From: DTU018 sp029550685
GTDB taxonomy: Bacteria; Bacillota; Syntrophomonadia; Syntrophomonadales; Syntrophomonadaceae
Direction of reading: 5' to 3'
Assembly (NCBI GenBank): GCA_035412805.1
Contig: DAONVO010000102.1
Coordinates: 1-7,627 of the forward strand
Length of the DNA stretch: 7,627 nucleotides
The notes under the pieces were generated by a model. The model ran no database searches, was not told the DNA's origin, and saw only the letters and a program-made list of their open reading frames with translations. The position numbers were made by a program, and so were the translations under genes. Of this stretch, positions 1 to 5,770 are shown one piece after another. Numbering within the stretch: the stretch's first letter is position 1; every line of letters begins with the position of its first letter.

Positions 1-235
1 TGCCTGGTTTTAATTCCTTTAAATTGGTTTTACTTATAGTTTCCGGCATAACATCAGCCGTAAAATGCTGGGAATCAAAGGAAACTACGGTCAGACAAAC
101 CCCATTAACCGCAATACTGTCCCCCACCGCAACATCTTCCAATACTTTGCTGGCCTTGATCTGAATTTGGGCTGAGTTAGATTGTTGATTTATACGCTGT
201 ACATAACCTATTTCTTCGATGATTCCGGTGAACAC
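1..235 (-). CDS. ribE: Riboflavin synthase alpha chain, 5' part (cut by window edge)
   Basis: This is the first 78 codons of riboflavin synthase, which dismutates two 6,7-dimethyl-8-ribityllumazine molecules to riboflavin plus a pyrimidinedione, the last step of riboflavin synthesis in the cytoplasm. The translation begins VFTGIIEEIG, the hallmark N-terminus of the family (normally MFTGIIEE), so the GTG at 235-233 is taken as the start. Further family signatures are VGDSIAVNGVCLTV at residues 38-51 and a following segment with ADVMPET, all within the first of the two lumazine-binding barrels. The family is usually about 200-220 residues, so roughly two thirds lies beyond position 1. It starts 4 nt after the ribD stop and its ribosome binding site sits inside the end of ribD, so the two are very probably cotranscribed and coupled under the FMN riboswitch. 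Confidence 0.95.
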   Translation of the reverse strand, partial: MFTGIIEEIGYVQRINQQSNSAQIQIKASKVLEDVAVGDSIAVNGVCLTVVSFDSQHFTADVMPETISKTNLKELKPG

Positions 236-239
236 TACC

Positions 240-1343
240 TCACCACCTTGTGTATGCTTCTATTAGCAAGTCATCTCCAATTTGCTGCTGCTGTATATCA
301 TGCAATAGTATTGCTTCATCCATGGAAGCTGCTCCTGACCCTCCAACTGGCCCTGGAGCCTGACTGCCCCCAATTATTTTGGGTGCAATAAACCAGTATA
401 GTTTGTCGACCAACTTTTGCTCCAATAAGGAAGCGTTTAATCCAGCTCCTCCTTCCACCAGTACACTAATCATACCTCGTTTGCCCAGGTCATCCATAAC
501 CTGGCTCAGATCAAGATTATTTTGAGTTCCATCGATACGGATTACTTCCAACCCTTTTTGTTTTAATGCCTTTTCACGCCCACGATCAGCATTGCGGGAT
601 GTATATACCAGGGTAGTCTGCTTTCTACTAGTATTTGCAATTTGGCTATCCAAGGGCAGATCCAGCTGCCCGTCAACAATTATGCGCACCGGATCCCGGG
701 CGGTGGGATCATCTAAGCGGGTATTCAGCATGGGATCGTCCGCCAGCACGGTCCCGATACCTGCCATTATGGCATCATAGCGGTTGCGAAGCTGATGCAC
801 ATATCGCCTGGCTTCCGGAGAGGTAATCCATCGGGAATTTCCCTTCCGGGTTGCAATTTTACCATCCAAAGTTATGGCAGTTTTCAAGGCCACAAAAGGC
901 CGATTGGTGGTTATAAACTTAAAAAAAGCTTCATTAAGCCGGCGAGCTGGTTCTTCTAATACTCCAACCTTGGTTTCAATGCCGGCATTATTTAGTATTT
1001 CAATACCTTGCCCCGCTACCAGCGGATTGGGATCAAGTACTGCAGCTACTACTCTCTTAATGCCTGCTTCTATTAATGCGTTAACGCAGGGTGGAGTTCT
1101 CCCATAATGACTGCATGGTTCCAAGGTGACGTAAATATCTGCTCCCCGAGCTTGTTCCCCTGCCTGGCGAAGAGCATGGATTTCTGCATGAGGTGTACCG
1201 GCCTTTTGATGATAACCTTCGCCGACTATAATACCATTCTTTACTATTACTGCTCCCACCACCGGGTTAGGACTGGTACGTCCCAGACCTAGTGCAGCCA
1301 GTTGTAAAGCTCTTTGCATGTAATGATGGTCATCATTACTCAT
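240..1343 (-). CDS. ribD: Bifunctional diaminohydroxyphosphoribosylaminopyrimidine deaminase / 5-amino-6-(5-phosphoribosylamino)uracil reductase RibD
   Basis: RibD carries out steps two and three of riboflavin synthesis: zinc-dependent deamination of the pyrimidine made by GTP cyclohydrolase II, then NADPH-dependent reduction of the ribosyl side chain. The N-terminal deaminase domain (about residues 1-145) has the zinc/catalytic motif H52-A-E54 and the second zinc motif EPCSHYGRTPPC with C77 and C86. The C-terminal reductase domain (about 148-364) has KTAITLDGKIAT (154-165), the Gly-rich ADDPMLNTR region (201-209) and LVEGGAGLNASLL (295-307) for substrate and NADPH binding. At 367 residues it is full length for the two-domain form. 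The ATG at 1343 has an AGGGTGG ribosome binding site 7 nt upstream. It is the first gene of the rib operon and lies directly behind an FMN riboswitch and terminator, so its transcription should be shut off by FMN. Confidence 0.97.
   Translation of the reverse strand: MSNDDHHYMQRALQLAALGLGRTSPNPVVGAVIVKNGIIVGEGYHQKAGTPHAEIHALRQAGEQARGADIYVTLEPCSHYGRTPPCVNALIEAGIKRVVAAVLDPNPLVAGQGIEILNNAGIETKVGVLEEPARRLNEAFFKFITTNRPFVALKTAITLDGKIATRKGNSRWITSPEARRYVHQLRNRYDAIMAGIGTVLADDPMLNTRLDDPTARDPVRIIVDGQLDLPLDSQIANTSRKQTTLVYTSRNADRGREKALKQKGLEVIRIDGTQNNLDLSQVMDDLGKRGMISVLVEGGAGLNASLLEQKLVDKLYWFIAPKIIGGSQAPGPVGGSGAASMDEAILLHDIQQQQIGDDLLIEAYTRW
243..249 (-). promoter_or_regulatory. Ribosome binding site of ribE
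   Basis: The sequence AAGGTGG (minus strand) lies 7 nt before the GTG start of ribE and within the last codons of ribD (AGG TGG encode the terminal Arg-Trp). It supports the GTG start and implies that ribosomes finishing ribD are placed on the ribE initiation site. Confidence 0.7.
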
Positions 1344-1350
1344 TTGAATT

Positions 1351-1357
1351 CCACCCT
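1351..1357 (-). promoter_or_regulatory. Ribosome binding site of ribD
   Basis: AGGGTGG on the minus strand, 7 nt before the ribD ATG. It lies downstream of the terminator hairpin and outside it, so the riboswitch here acts on transcription rather than by hiding this site. Confidence 0.7.
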
Positions 1358-1375
1358 ATATCGAAAATGGGGAAT

Positions 1376-1405
1376 AAAAAAACTCCGCAATGTTCTTCGG
1401 AGTTT
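1376..1405 (-). terminator. Intrinsic terminator of the FMN riboswitch expression platform
   Basis: The minus-strand RNA has arm AAACUCCG (1405-1398), a 10-nt loop (1397-1388) and arm CGGAGUUU (1387-1380), an 8-bp perfect stem. The U run continues from the arm to give seven U in a row (1382-1376). It stands between the aptamer and the ribD ribosome binding site, the usual place for the OFF-state terminator. The 5' arm and loop also contain CUCCGAAGAA, which can pair with the 5' strand of aptamer helix P1. It would end transcripts from the rib promoter when FMN is bound, and also any read-through from rpe. Confidence 0.9.
1393..1402 (-). promoter_or_regulatory. Antiterminator partner strand for riboswitch helix P1
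   Basis: The RNA segment CUCCGAAGAA (1402-1393), which forms part of the terminator's 5' arm and its loop, is complementary to UUCUUCGGGG at the 5' edge of the aptamer (1562-1553) over 10 consecutive pairs with one G-U. The aptamer's own closing strand ends in the same letters, GAAGAA (1460-1455). The 5' P1 strand can therefore pair either with the aptamer's 3' strand (FMN bound, terminator free to form) or with this segment (no FMN, terminator blocked). Confidence 0.75.
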
Positions 1406-1416
1406 AAATGCACAAG

Positions 1417-1451
1417 TAATATGGCATCACAAAGCGCGCCACGCCATATTA
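1417..1451 (-). other. Spacer hairpin between aptamer and terminator
   Basis: UAAUAUGGC (1451-1443) and GCCAUAUUA (1425-1417) form a perfect 9-bp inverted repeat, extendable by one G-U and one U-A pair, around a GC-rich loop. It starts 5 nt after the aptamer closes and ends 11 nt before the terminator arm. It lacks a U tract, so it is not itself a terminator. It would bring the P1 strand and the terminator loop closer together in the antiterminated fold; alternatively it may be a pausing hairpin that gives FMN time to bind. The pairing is seen; the role is inferred. Confidence 0.6.
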
Positions 1452-1455
1452 TTTT

Positions 1456-1562
1456 TCTTCTCCCATCCAGACTGTCACTGTCGGCCCCGGAATTTCACCG
1501 GATCCTGCCTTACGGCTCGCGGGCTATACCGCCGATAGGGAATTTCACCCATCCCCGAAGAA
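1456..1562 (-). ncRNA. FMN riboswitch (RFN element)
   Basis: This cis-acting RNA aptamer binds flavin mononucleotide and controls the rib operon. In minus-strand order it has the P1 strand UUCUUCGGGG (1562-1553), GGGTGAAATTCCC (1550-1538), the conserved GGCGGTATAGCCCGCGAGCC segment (1534-1515), a minimal GCC-GUAA-GGC tetraloop stem (1516-1507), CCGGTGAAATTCCGG (1501-1487), then GCCGACAGTGACAGTCTGG and GGATGGGAGAAGA closing P1 with GAAGA (1460-1456). These blocks, in this order, are diagnostic of the RFN family. The variable stem that is long in some species is reduced to three base pairs and a GNRA-type loop. A promoter lies just upstream and a terminator downstream, so an OFF switch acting on transcription is expected. 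Confidence 0.97.
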
Positions 1563-1586
1563 AAATTATCCTATTCAATTGCCTTA

Positions 1587-1616
1587 ATATTAGCACTTAC
1601 CTGAGCCGGCGGTCAA
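1587..1616 (-). promoter_or_regulatory. Sigma-A-type promoter of the rib operon
   Basis: On the minus strand, TTGACC (1616-1611) and TAATAT (1592-1587) are separated by 18 nt, with TG one base before the -10 box (TGC-TAATAT) as in extended -10 promoters. Predicted transcription start is near 1580, about 18 nt before the aptamer, giving a leader of about 235 nt before the ribD ATG. The -35 box overlaps the TGA stop codon of rpe (1615-1613). It is a sequence match only, but its placement against the riboswitch is right. Confidence 0.7.
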
Positions 1617-2269
1617 TAGGCCACTGCTTTCTTAAGGTCAACTATGGCCTGATTGGGGTTAGGAGAGTGAAATATAAAAGACCCCGCCACTAAAACATTA
1701 GCCCCGGCCTGAACTACCTTGCGTCCGGTTTCGAGATTAATTCCTCCATCCACCTGAATCAATAAATCTTTGTTCATTTCTGCAGATATCTTCTTTACCT
1801 GTTCGATCTTGCTGATAACACCCGGTATAAAATCTTGTCCTCCAAAACCTGGATTAACGCTCATAACCAAAATTAAATCAATATCTGCCAGGCTGGGTTC
1901 CACTAAGCAGACTGGTGTGGCCGGATTTAAAGCTACTCCCGGACGGCACCCGCATTCCCTGATTAAATTAATGGTACGGTTAAGATGTCGGCAGGTTTCC
2001 ACATGAACCGTAATAAAATCTGCTCCTGCTTTAGCAAAAGCCGGGATATGCATATCCGGGTTTTCGATCATAAGATGAACGTCAAAAACCAGTTTACTAA
2101 CTGCTCTTAGGTCTGTTACTACCTGCGGGCCAATGGTAATATTGGGCACAAAATGTCCATCCATTACATCTATATGCAGCCAATCGGCTCCTGCCTGCTC
2201 CACCTGAAAAATTTCCTCTCCCAACCGGGCAAAATTAGCGGACAATATAGAGGGGGCTAGCAATATCAT
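1613..2269 (-). CDS. rpe: Ribulose-phosphate 3-epimerase
   Basis: The enzyme interconverts D-ribulose 5-phosphate and D-xylulose 5-phosphate in the pentose phosphate pathway, in the cytoplasm. Its 218 residues form a typical full-length TIM barrel. Visible signatures are APSILSANFARLGEEI (5-20), HIDVMDGHFVPN (32-43) with metal ligand H32 and catalytic D34, DVHLMI with H65, the phosphate-binding MSVNPGFGGQ (136-145), and QVDGGI with D174. The ATG overlaps the rsgA stop in an ATGA junction (2269-2266), and AAGGAG lies 11 nt upstream, slightly far, consistent with translational coupling to rsgA. It is the last gene of the rsmB-to-rpe unit, and its stop codon lies inside the -35 box of the rib promoter. 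Ribulose 5-phosphate is also a precursor in riboflavin synthesis, a modest metabolic link to the next operon. Confidence 0.97.
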   Translation of the reverse strand: MILLAPSILSANFARLGEEIFQVEQAGADWLHIDVMDGHFVPNITIGPQVVTDLRAVSKLVFDVHLMIENPDMHIPAFAKAGADFITVHVETCRHLNRTINLIRECGCRPGVALNPATPVCLVEPSLADIDLILVMSVNPGFGGQDFIPGVISKIEQVKKISAEMNKDLLIQVDGGINLETGRKVVQAGANVLVAGSFIFHSPNPNQAIVDLKKAVAY

Positions 2270-3150
2270 CGATAATTTTTCTCCTTTTCCATTACTTCTT
2301 CCAAAAGTTGAATATAATTATTATAACGGAAGTCAGGTATCTTCCCGTCGGTCAGGGCGTTTTTCACTCCACACTGTTTTTCCCGGAAATGCAAACAGTC
2401 TGCAAACCTGCATTCCTTTTTGAGTTCCCCAAAATCAGGATAATAATCAGCTAATTCGGTGCTTTTTAATGCGGGCAGGTCTAAAACACTAAATCCCGGC
2501 GTATCAGCAATCCATCCATTGTTTTGAATCGGGAAAAGTTCTACATGGCGAGTGGTATGCCTACCTCGTCCAATTTTTCTGCTTACCTCCTGGGTTTTTA
2601 AGCTTGGACCATCAACCAGAGCGTTTATAAGACTGGTCTTACCCACTCCACTGGGACCAGCCAAAACCGCAATCTGACCTTGGAGCAAGTCGCGAACCTC
2701 TTCCAGGTTGTATTGCTGCTTAGCAGAGATGGATAATACCTTAAATCCTGCTTGGGGATAATAATCCTTGATCAAAACCGCTTTGGGATCTGGATTTAAA
2801 TCACATTTGTTCAATATTATACATGGTACCACGTTCTGCAGGCCTGCCAACAACAGCAGCCGGTCCAGCAGAGTAAGACTAGGAGACGGTCTGTCATATG
2901 CCATAACGATGAGTACCATAGTTACATTAGCTATTTTGGGCCGGTACAACAGGTTTTTTCTCTCCTGTATATTTTCAAGGATACCCCGTCCGGAATCCAA
3001 GGGGGTAAAAGTTACCCAGTCACCGCTTACTACAGTACTTTTCAGCTTGCCACGGATTTTACATTCGTAAACCTGTCCATCCAGAGTTTGCACATAGTAA
3101 AAACCACTGTAGTTTTTAAATACCAGTCCGACGGATTCCTGGCCGGTCAT
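2266..3150 (-). CDS. rsgA: Ribosome small subunit-dependent GTPase A (RsgA/CpgA)
   Basis: RsgA is a circularly permuted GTPase that binds the 30S subunit late in assembly and checks the decoding centre. The order seen is an N-terminal OB-fold (about 1-65), then G4 NKCD (114-117), G5 SAK (142-144), G1/P-loop GPSGVGKT (165-172), G2 region RGRHTTR (195-201) and G3 DTPG (216-219), the permuted G4-G5-G1-G2-G3 order typical of the YlqF/YawG group. The C-terminal zinc site C247-X4-C252-X-H254-X5-C260 is intact. At 294 residues it is full length. The ATG at 3150 has AAGGAGG (3162-3156) 5 nt before it. It follows prkC by 16 nt. In Bacillus subtilis the homologue CpgA is reported as a substrate of the PrkC/PrpC pair encoded next door, so functional linkage is plausible here. 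Confidence 0.97.
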   Translation of the reverse strand: MTGQESVGLVFKNYSGFYYVQTLDGQVYECKIRGKLKSTVVSGDWVTFTPLDSGRGILENIQERKNLLYRPKIANVTMVLIVMAYDRPSPSLTLLDRLLLLAGLQNVVPCIILNKCDLNPDPKAVLIKDYYPQAGFKVLSISAKQQYNLEEVRDLLQGQIAVLAGPSGVGKTSLINALVDGPSLKTQEVSRKIGRGRHTTRHVELFPIQNNGWIADTPGFSVLDLPALKSTELADYYPDFGELKKECRFADCLHFREKQCGVKNALTDGKIPDFRYNNYIQLLEEVMEKEKNYR

Positions 3151-3155
3151 AAAAA

Positions 3156-3162
3156 CCTCCTT
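3156..3162 (-). promoter_or_regulatory. Ribosome binding site of rsgA
   Basis: AAGGAGG on the minus strand, 5 nt before the rsgA ATG and within the 16-nt gap after prkC. It is a perfect consensus site. Confidence 0.7.
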
Positions 3163-3166
3163 ATGT

Positions 3167-5002
3167 TTATAGATTGATGGTACGATACGGCATACCGTTC
3201 AATTGAATCTCTGCCTGGCCGGTGCCAAAATGGCTGATGCCAACTACGACCTGGTCACCGCCCTCATGCATCTGGTCGTAGACTTTTCTCTCACCACGGG
3301 CATCGTTAACTTTGATTACTACTTTGTAAAAATCCTGTTCCTGGGGCAATTGAAACACCAAGCTACGTGCCTGAGCTGCTGGTCCTGGCCCTAAGCTGAC
3401 AGTAAGATTAACGATGGAGTTTTCATCGATTAACACCCCTGCCTCGGTATCCTGGTCCATAACCTGATCAGTATAGTAAGCATCACTTTCCTGTTTGGTT
3501 ATCTCCCCCAATTGCAAATTATGTTTTCGCAAGATTTCACGGGCCTTTTCCAGTTTTAAGCCGATGAGGTCGGGCATAGTTATACGCTCAGGTGTTGGCC
3601 CCTCACTAATCATGAGATCAACGTATTCTCCCGGTTCAGCCTCTGTACCTCCTCGAGGCTCCTGGGATATAACTTGGTTTTCTTTGTATTTTTCATCATA
3701 AGTTTTATCGATTTTACCAACGCGGAATCCATAGTTTCTCAACTCTATCTCGGCCGCAGATCTGTCCATACCGGTTACATCCGGCACTTTCTGCAGCTGT
3801 GTGCCCTTGCTAACTACTACTTCGATTTCCCGTCCTTTTTTTACTGAAAAGCCCTCCACATATTGCTGGCTGATAATATGGTCCTTTTCTACTTCATTAT
3901 CATACTGCCAGGACAATATTTTGAGTTTCAGTCCCAACTTGGATAGCTCTTGATCAGCTTCCTTTATACTCTTCCCCACTAAGTGAGGAACCTCCACTTC
4001 TTCACCAAAGAAACTTCCACTGAGACCATTTATAACGCCCAGAAACAGCCCTAAAATAGCTAGCAGGGCAATGGCTGCAGCAGGGCGCAGTTTTTTCTTA
4101 GCCATTTCTTGACCTCTCCCTTTTGACAACGGAGCCATTATCAAGGTTTTGCCATTTTTATGCTGATTGGTATAGTTGGAAAAATACTGATTATGAATGT
4201 TTAACAGTGCGTTACGAAGTTCTTCGGCAGTGGAAAAGCGATGCTGGGGTAATTTCTGCATGGCTTTGGTAATAATACCTTCCAAGCCTACGGGAACTTC
4301 AGGATTAAGGGCCCGAACCGAGGGAATATCATCGTGAATGTGTTTCAAAGCTATGGTAATAGGGCTATCAGCATCGTAGGGAATTTGTCCGGTCAGCATT
4401 TCAAACATGACACACCCTACCGAGTAGATATCAGTAGCCCGGGTCAAAGGTTCACCTTTTGCCTGTTCAGGGGATATATACTGTACCGACCCTACCACAT
4501 TTCCACCAAAAGTAATGGTCTGCTTAGTGATAGCTTGGGCAATGCCAAAATCAGCTACCTTGACGATTCCAAAATCAGTTATTAATACGTTATGAGGTTT
4601 AATATCGCGATGAATTATGCCCTTTTCATGGGCATGATGCAAACCATCACAAATCATGATGGCTATATCCACTGCTCTATCGATGGGTAAAGGGGCTTGT
4701 TGCTCAATTAACTCTTTAAGAGTCTGGCCCTGCACATACTCCATGACTATGTAATAACAGTCATCCTGTTGTCCAACATCATAAATATTCACCAGATTGG
4801 GATGGGATAAACTGGCGGCTGCCAAAGCTTCCGTTTTAAACCGGTGTACAAAGTTTTCATCCCGGGCAAATTCCTCTTTTAATACTTTCACGGCTACAAT
4901 GCGGTCCAGTATTCTGCAACGAGCTTTATAGACTATGGACATTCCACCCTCGCCGATTTTTTCCAGTAATTCATATCTATCGTGTAAAATAGTCCCTGCC
5001 AA
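3167..5002 (-). CDS. prkC: Membrane serine/threonine kinase with three PASTA repeats (PrkC/StkP family)
   Basis: A transmembrane Hanks-type kinase that senses peptidoglycan or lipid II fragments and phosphorylates cytoplasmic proteins. Kinase domain (about 10-270): Gly loop GEGGMSIV (17-24), K39, E58, HRDIKPHN (131-138) with D133 and N138, DFG (151-153), activation-loop T162 and T164, and SPE (177-179), so it should be active. A basic juxtamembrane stretch is followed by one membrane helix (about 306-327). Three extracellular PASTA repeats follow, about 335-399, 404-468 and 474-538. The last 70 residues (541-611) are a separate, probably beta-rich extracellular tail in the place of the Ig-like domain of B. 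subtilis PrkC. The start is TTG at 5002, with AGGAGG 9 nt upstream and an N-terminus that fits the family. It lies 13 nt after the phosphatase gene, its usual antagonist. Confidence 0.96.
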   Translation of the reverse strand: MAGTILHDRYELLEKIGEGGMSIVYKARCRILDRIVAVKVLKEEFARDENFVHRFKTEALAAASLSHPNLVNIYDVGQQDDCYYIVMEYVQGQTLKELIEQQAPLPIDRAVDIAIMICDGLHHAHEKGIIHRDIKPHNVLITDFGIVKVADFGIAQAITKQTITFGGNVVGSVQYISPEQAKGEPLTRATDIYSVGCVMFEMLTGQIPYDADSPITIALKHIHDDIPSVRALNPEVPVGLEGIITKAMQKLPQHRFSTAEELRNALLNIHNQYFSNYTNQHKNGKTLIMAPLSKGRGQEMAKKKLRPAAAIALLAILGLFLGVINGLSGSFFGEEVEVPHLVGKSIKEADQELSKLGLKLKILSWQYDNEVEKDHIISQQYVEGFSVKKGREIEVVVSKGTQLQKVPDVTGMDRSAAEIELRNYGFRVGKIDKTYDEKYKENQVISQEPRGGTEAEPGEYVDLMISEGPTPERITMPDLIGLKLEKAREILRKHNLQLGEITKQESDAYYTDQVMDQDTEAGVLIDENSIVNLTVSLGPGPAAQARSLVFQLPQEQDFYKVVIKVNDARGERKVYDQMHEGGDQVVVGISHFGTGQAEIQLNGMPYRTINL

Positions 5003-5011
5003 CTGTGTTTA

Positions 5012-5017
5012 CCTCCT
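5012..5017 (-). promoter_or_regulatory. Ribosome binding site of prkC, overlapping the stp stop
   Basis: AGGAGG on the minus strand, 9 nt before the TTG start of prkC. The TAG stop of the phosphatase gene (5018-5016) shares its last two bases with this site. The strong site decides in favour of the TTG start and suggests kinase and phosphatase translation are coupled. Confidence 0.75.
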
Positions 5018-5729
5018 AATTGAAGCATAAGAGCACTATAGTAACATTATCAAAGCCGCCTTTTTGGAGAGCTTTTCTGACTAAACGGTCGGCAGCAATT
5101 TCCAGATCGCTGCTGTTAGCTTGAATAATTTCCAGTATTTCGTCTGGGATCAGCATATCAGTTAAACCATCACTGTATATAAGTAGAATGTCACCTGGTA
5201 AAAGCTCCTCATTAAATATGTCTATTTCTACCTGGTCATCTACCCCTAAAGCCCGAGTTAATATATGATTATAGGCATTTCCCCTCATTTCTTCGGGCTT
5301 CAGTATGCCGTGGGACAGCATTTCTTCGGCCAGGGTGTGATCACGGGTAATTTTGCGGATAGTGTTGCTGCGGATAAGAAAGACACCACTGTCACCTACA
5401 TTGGCTACCAATAACCGGGAGCCATCCACTAAAACAGCTGTTACGGTGGTACCCATCTCAAAAAGGTGTTCGTTTTCCAAGCCGGCTTTTAAGATAGCTT
5501 GATTGGCAGTTTCAATAGCCTGTACCAACCTTTGCTGTGCTTCGGAAGATGAATTGTCCTTCATGGACTGGATTATAGTCTGTACGGCCATGTGCGAAGC
5601 TACTTCACCGCCGCGATGGCCTCCCATACCATCACATACCAGAAACAAGCCCTGATTTTCGTCAATCCAAAACGCATCTTCATTTTTTTGGCGTACTAAG
5701 CCAACGTCTGAAATCCCCACAACTTTCAT
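5016..5729 (-). CDS. stp: PP2C-type protein serine/threonine phosphatase (Stp/PrpC)
   Basis: A metal-dependent cytoplasmic phosphatase that reverses phosphorylation by the PASTA kinase encoded next. Numbered from the chosen start, it has R13 with NED (16-18), DGMGG (33-37), GTTVTAV (93-99), VGDSG (111-115), RDH (129-131), SDGLTDML (186-193) and FDN (226-228). D33, D187 and D227 are the expected Mn/Mg ligands, so activity is expected. The length, 237 residues, fits the short bacterial family. I chose the ATG at 5729 because GAGGTG sits 4 nt upstream and MKVVGISDVG matches the usual family start. A TTG 18 nt earlier (5747) would add six residues but lacks a good site. The usual VGDSRAY is VGDSGVF here, a minor change outside the metal site. 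It lies 41 nt after rlmN. Confidence 0.95.
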   Translation of the reverse strand: MKVVGISDVGLVRQKNEDAFWIDENQGLFLVCDGMGGHRGGEVASHMAVQTIIQSMKDNSSSEAQQRLVQAIETANQAILKAGLENEHLFEMGTTVTAVLVDGSRLLVANVGDSGVFLIRSNTIRKITRDHTLAEEMLSHGILKPEEMRGNAYNHILTRALGVDDQVEIDIFNEELLPGDILLIYSDGLTDMLIPDEILEIIQANSSDLEIAADRLVRKALQKGGFDNVTIVLLCFN

Positions 5730-5770
5730 AACGCACCTCAAATGCAAAAACCTGCAGCAATTAAAAAAAA

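Noticed and set aside
182..391. Other plus-strand open frames, such as this one and those at 2768-3070 and 5981-6352
   Set aside because: All lie antisense to well-supported genes, lack convincing ribosome binding sites and give protein sequences without recognisable motifs.
1292..1693. Plus-strand open frame of 133 codons across the rpe-ribD gap
   Set aside because: It runs antisense through the FMN riboswitch, terminator and both flanking genes, and its translation resembles no family I recognise. The RNA features explain the sequence.
5730..5747. Longer start (TTG at 5747) for the PP2C phosphatase
   Set aside because: The ATG at 5729 has a GAGGTG site at good distance and matches the usual N-terminus of the family; the TTG has no comparable site.
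5763..5770. Run of eight T (minus strand) directly after the rlmN stop, a possible terminator
   Set aside because: No GC-rich hairpin precedes it, so it does not look like an intrinsic terminator; the stp gene probably stays in the same transcript.
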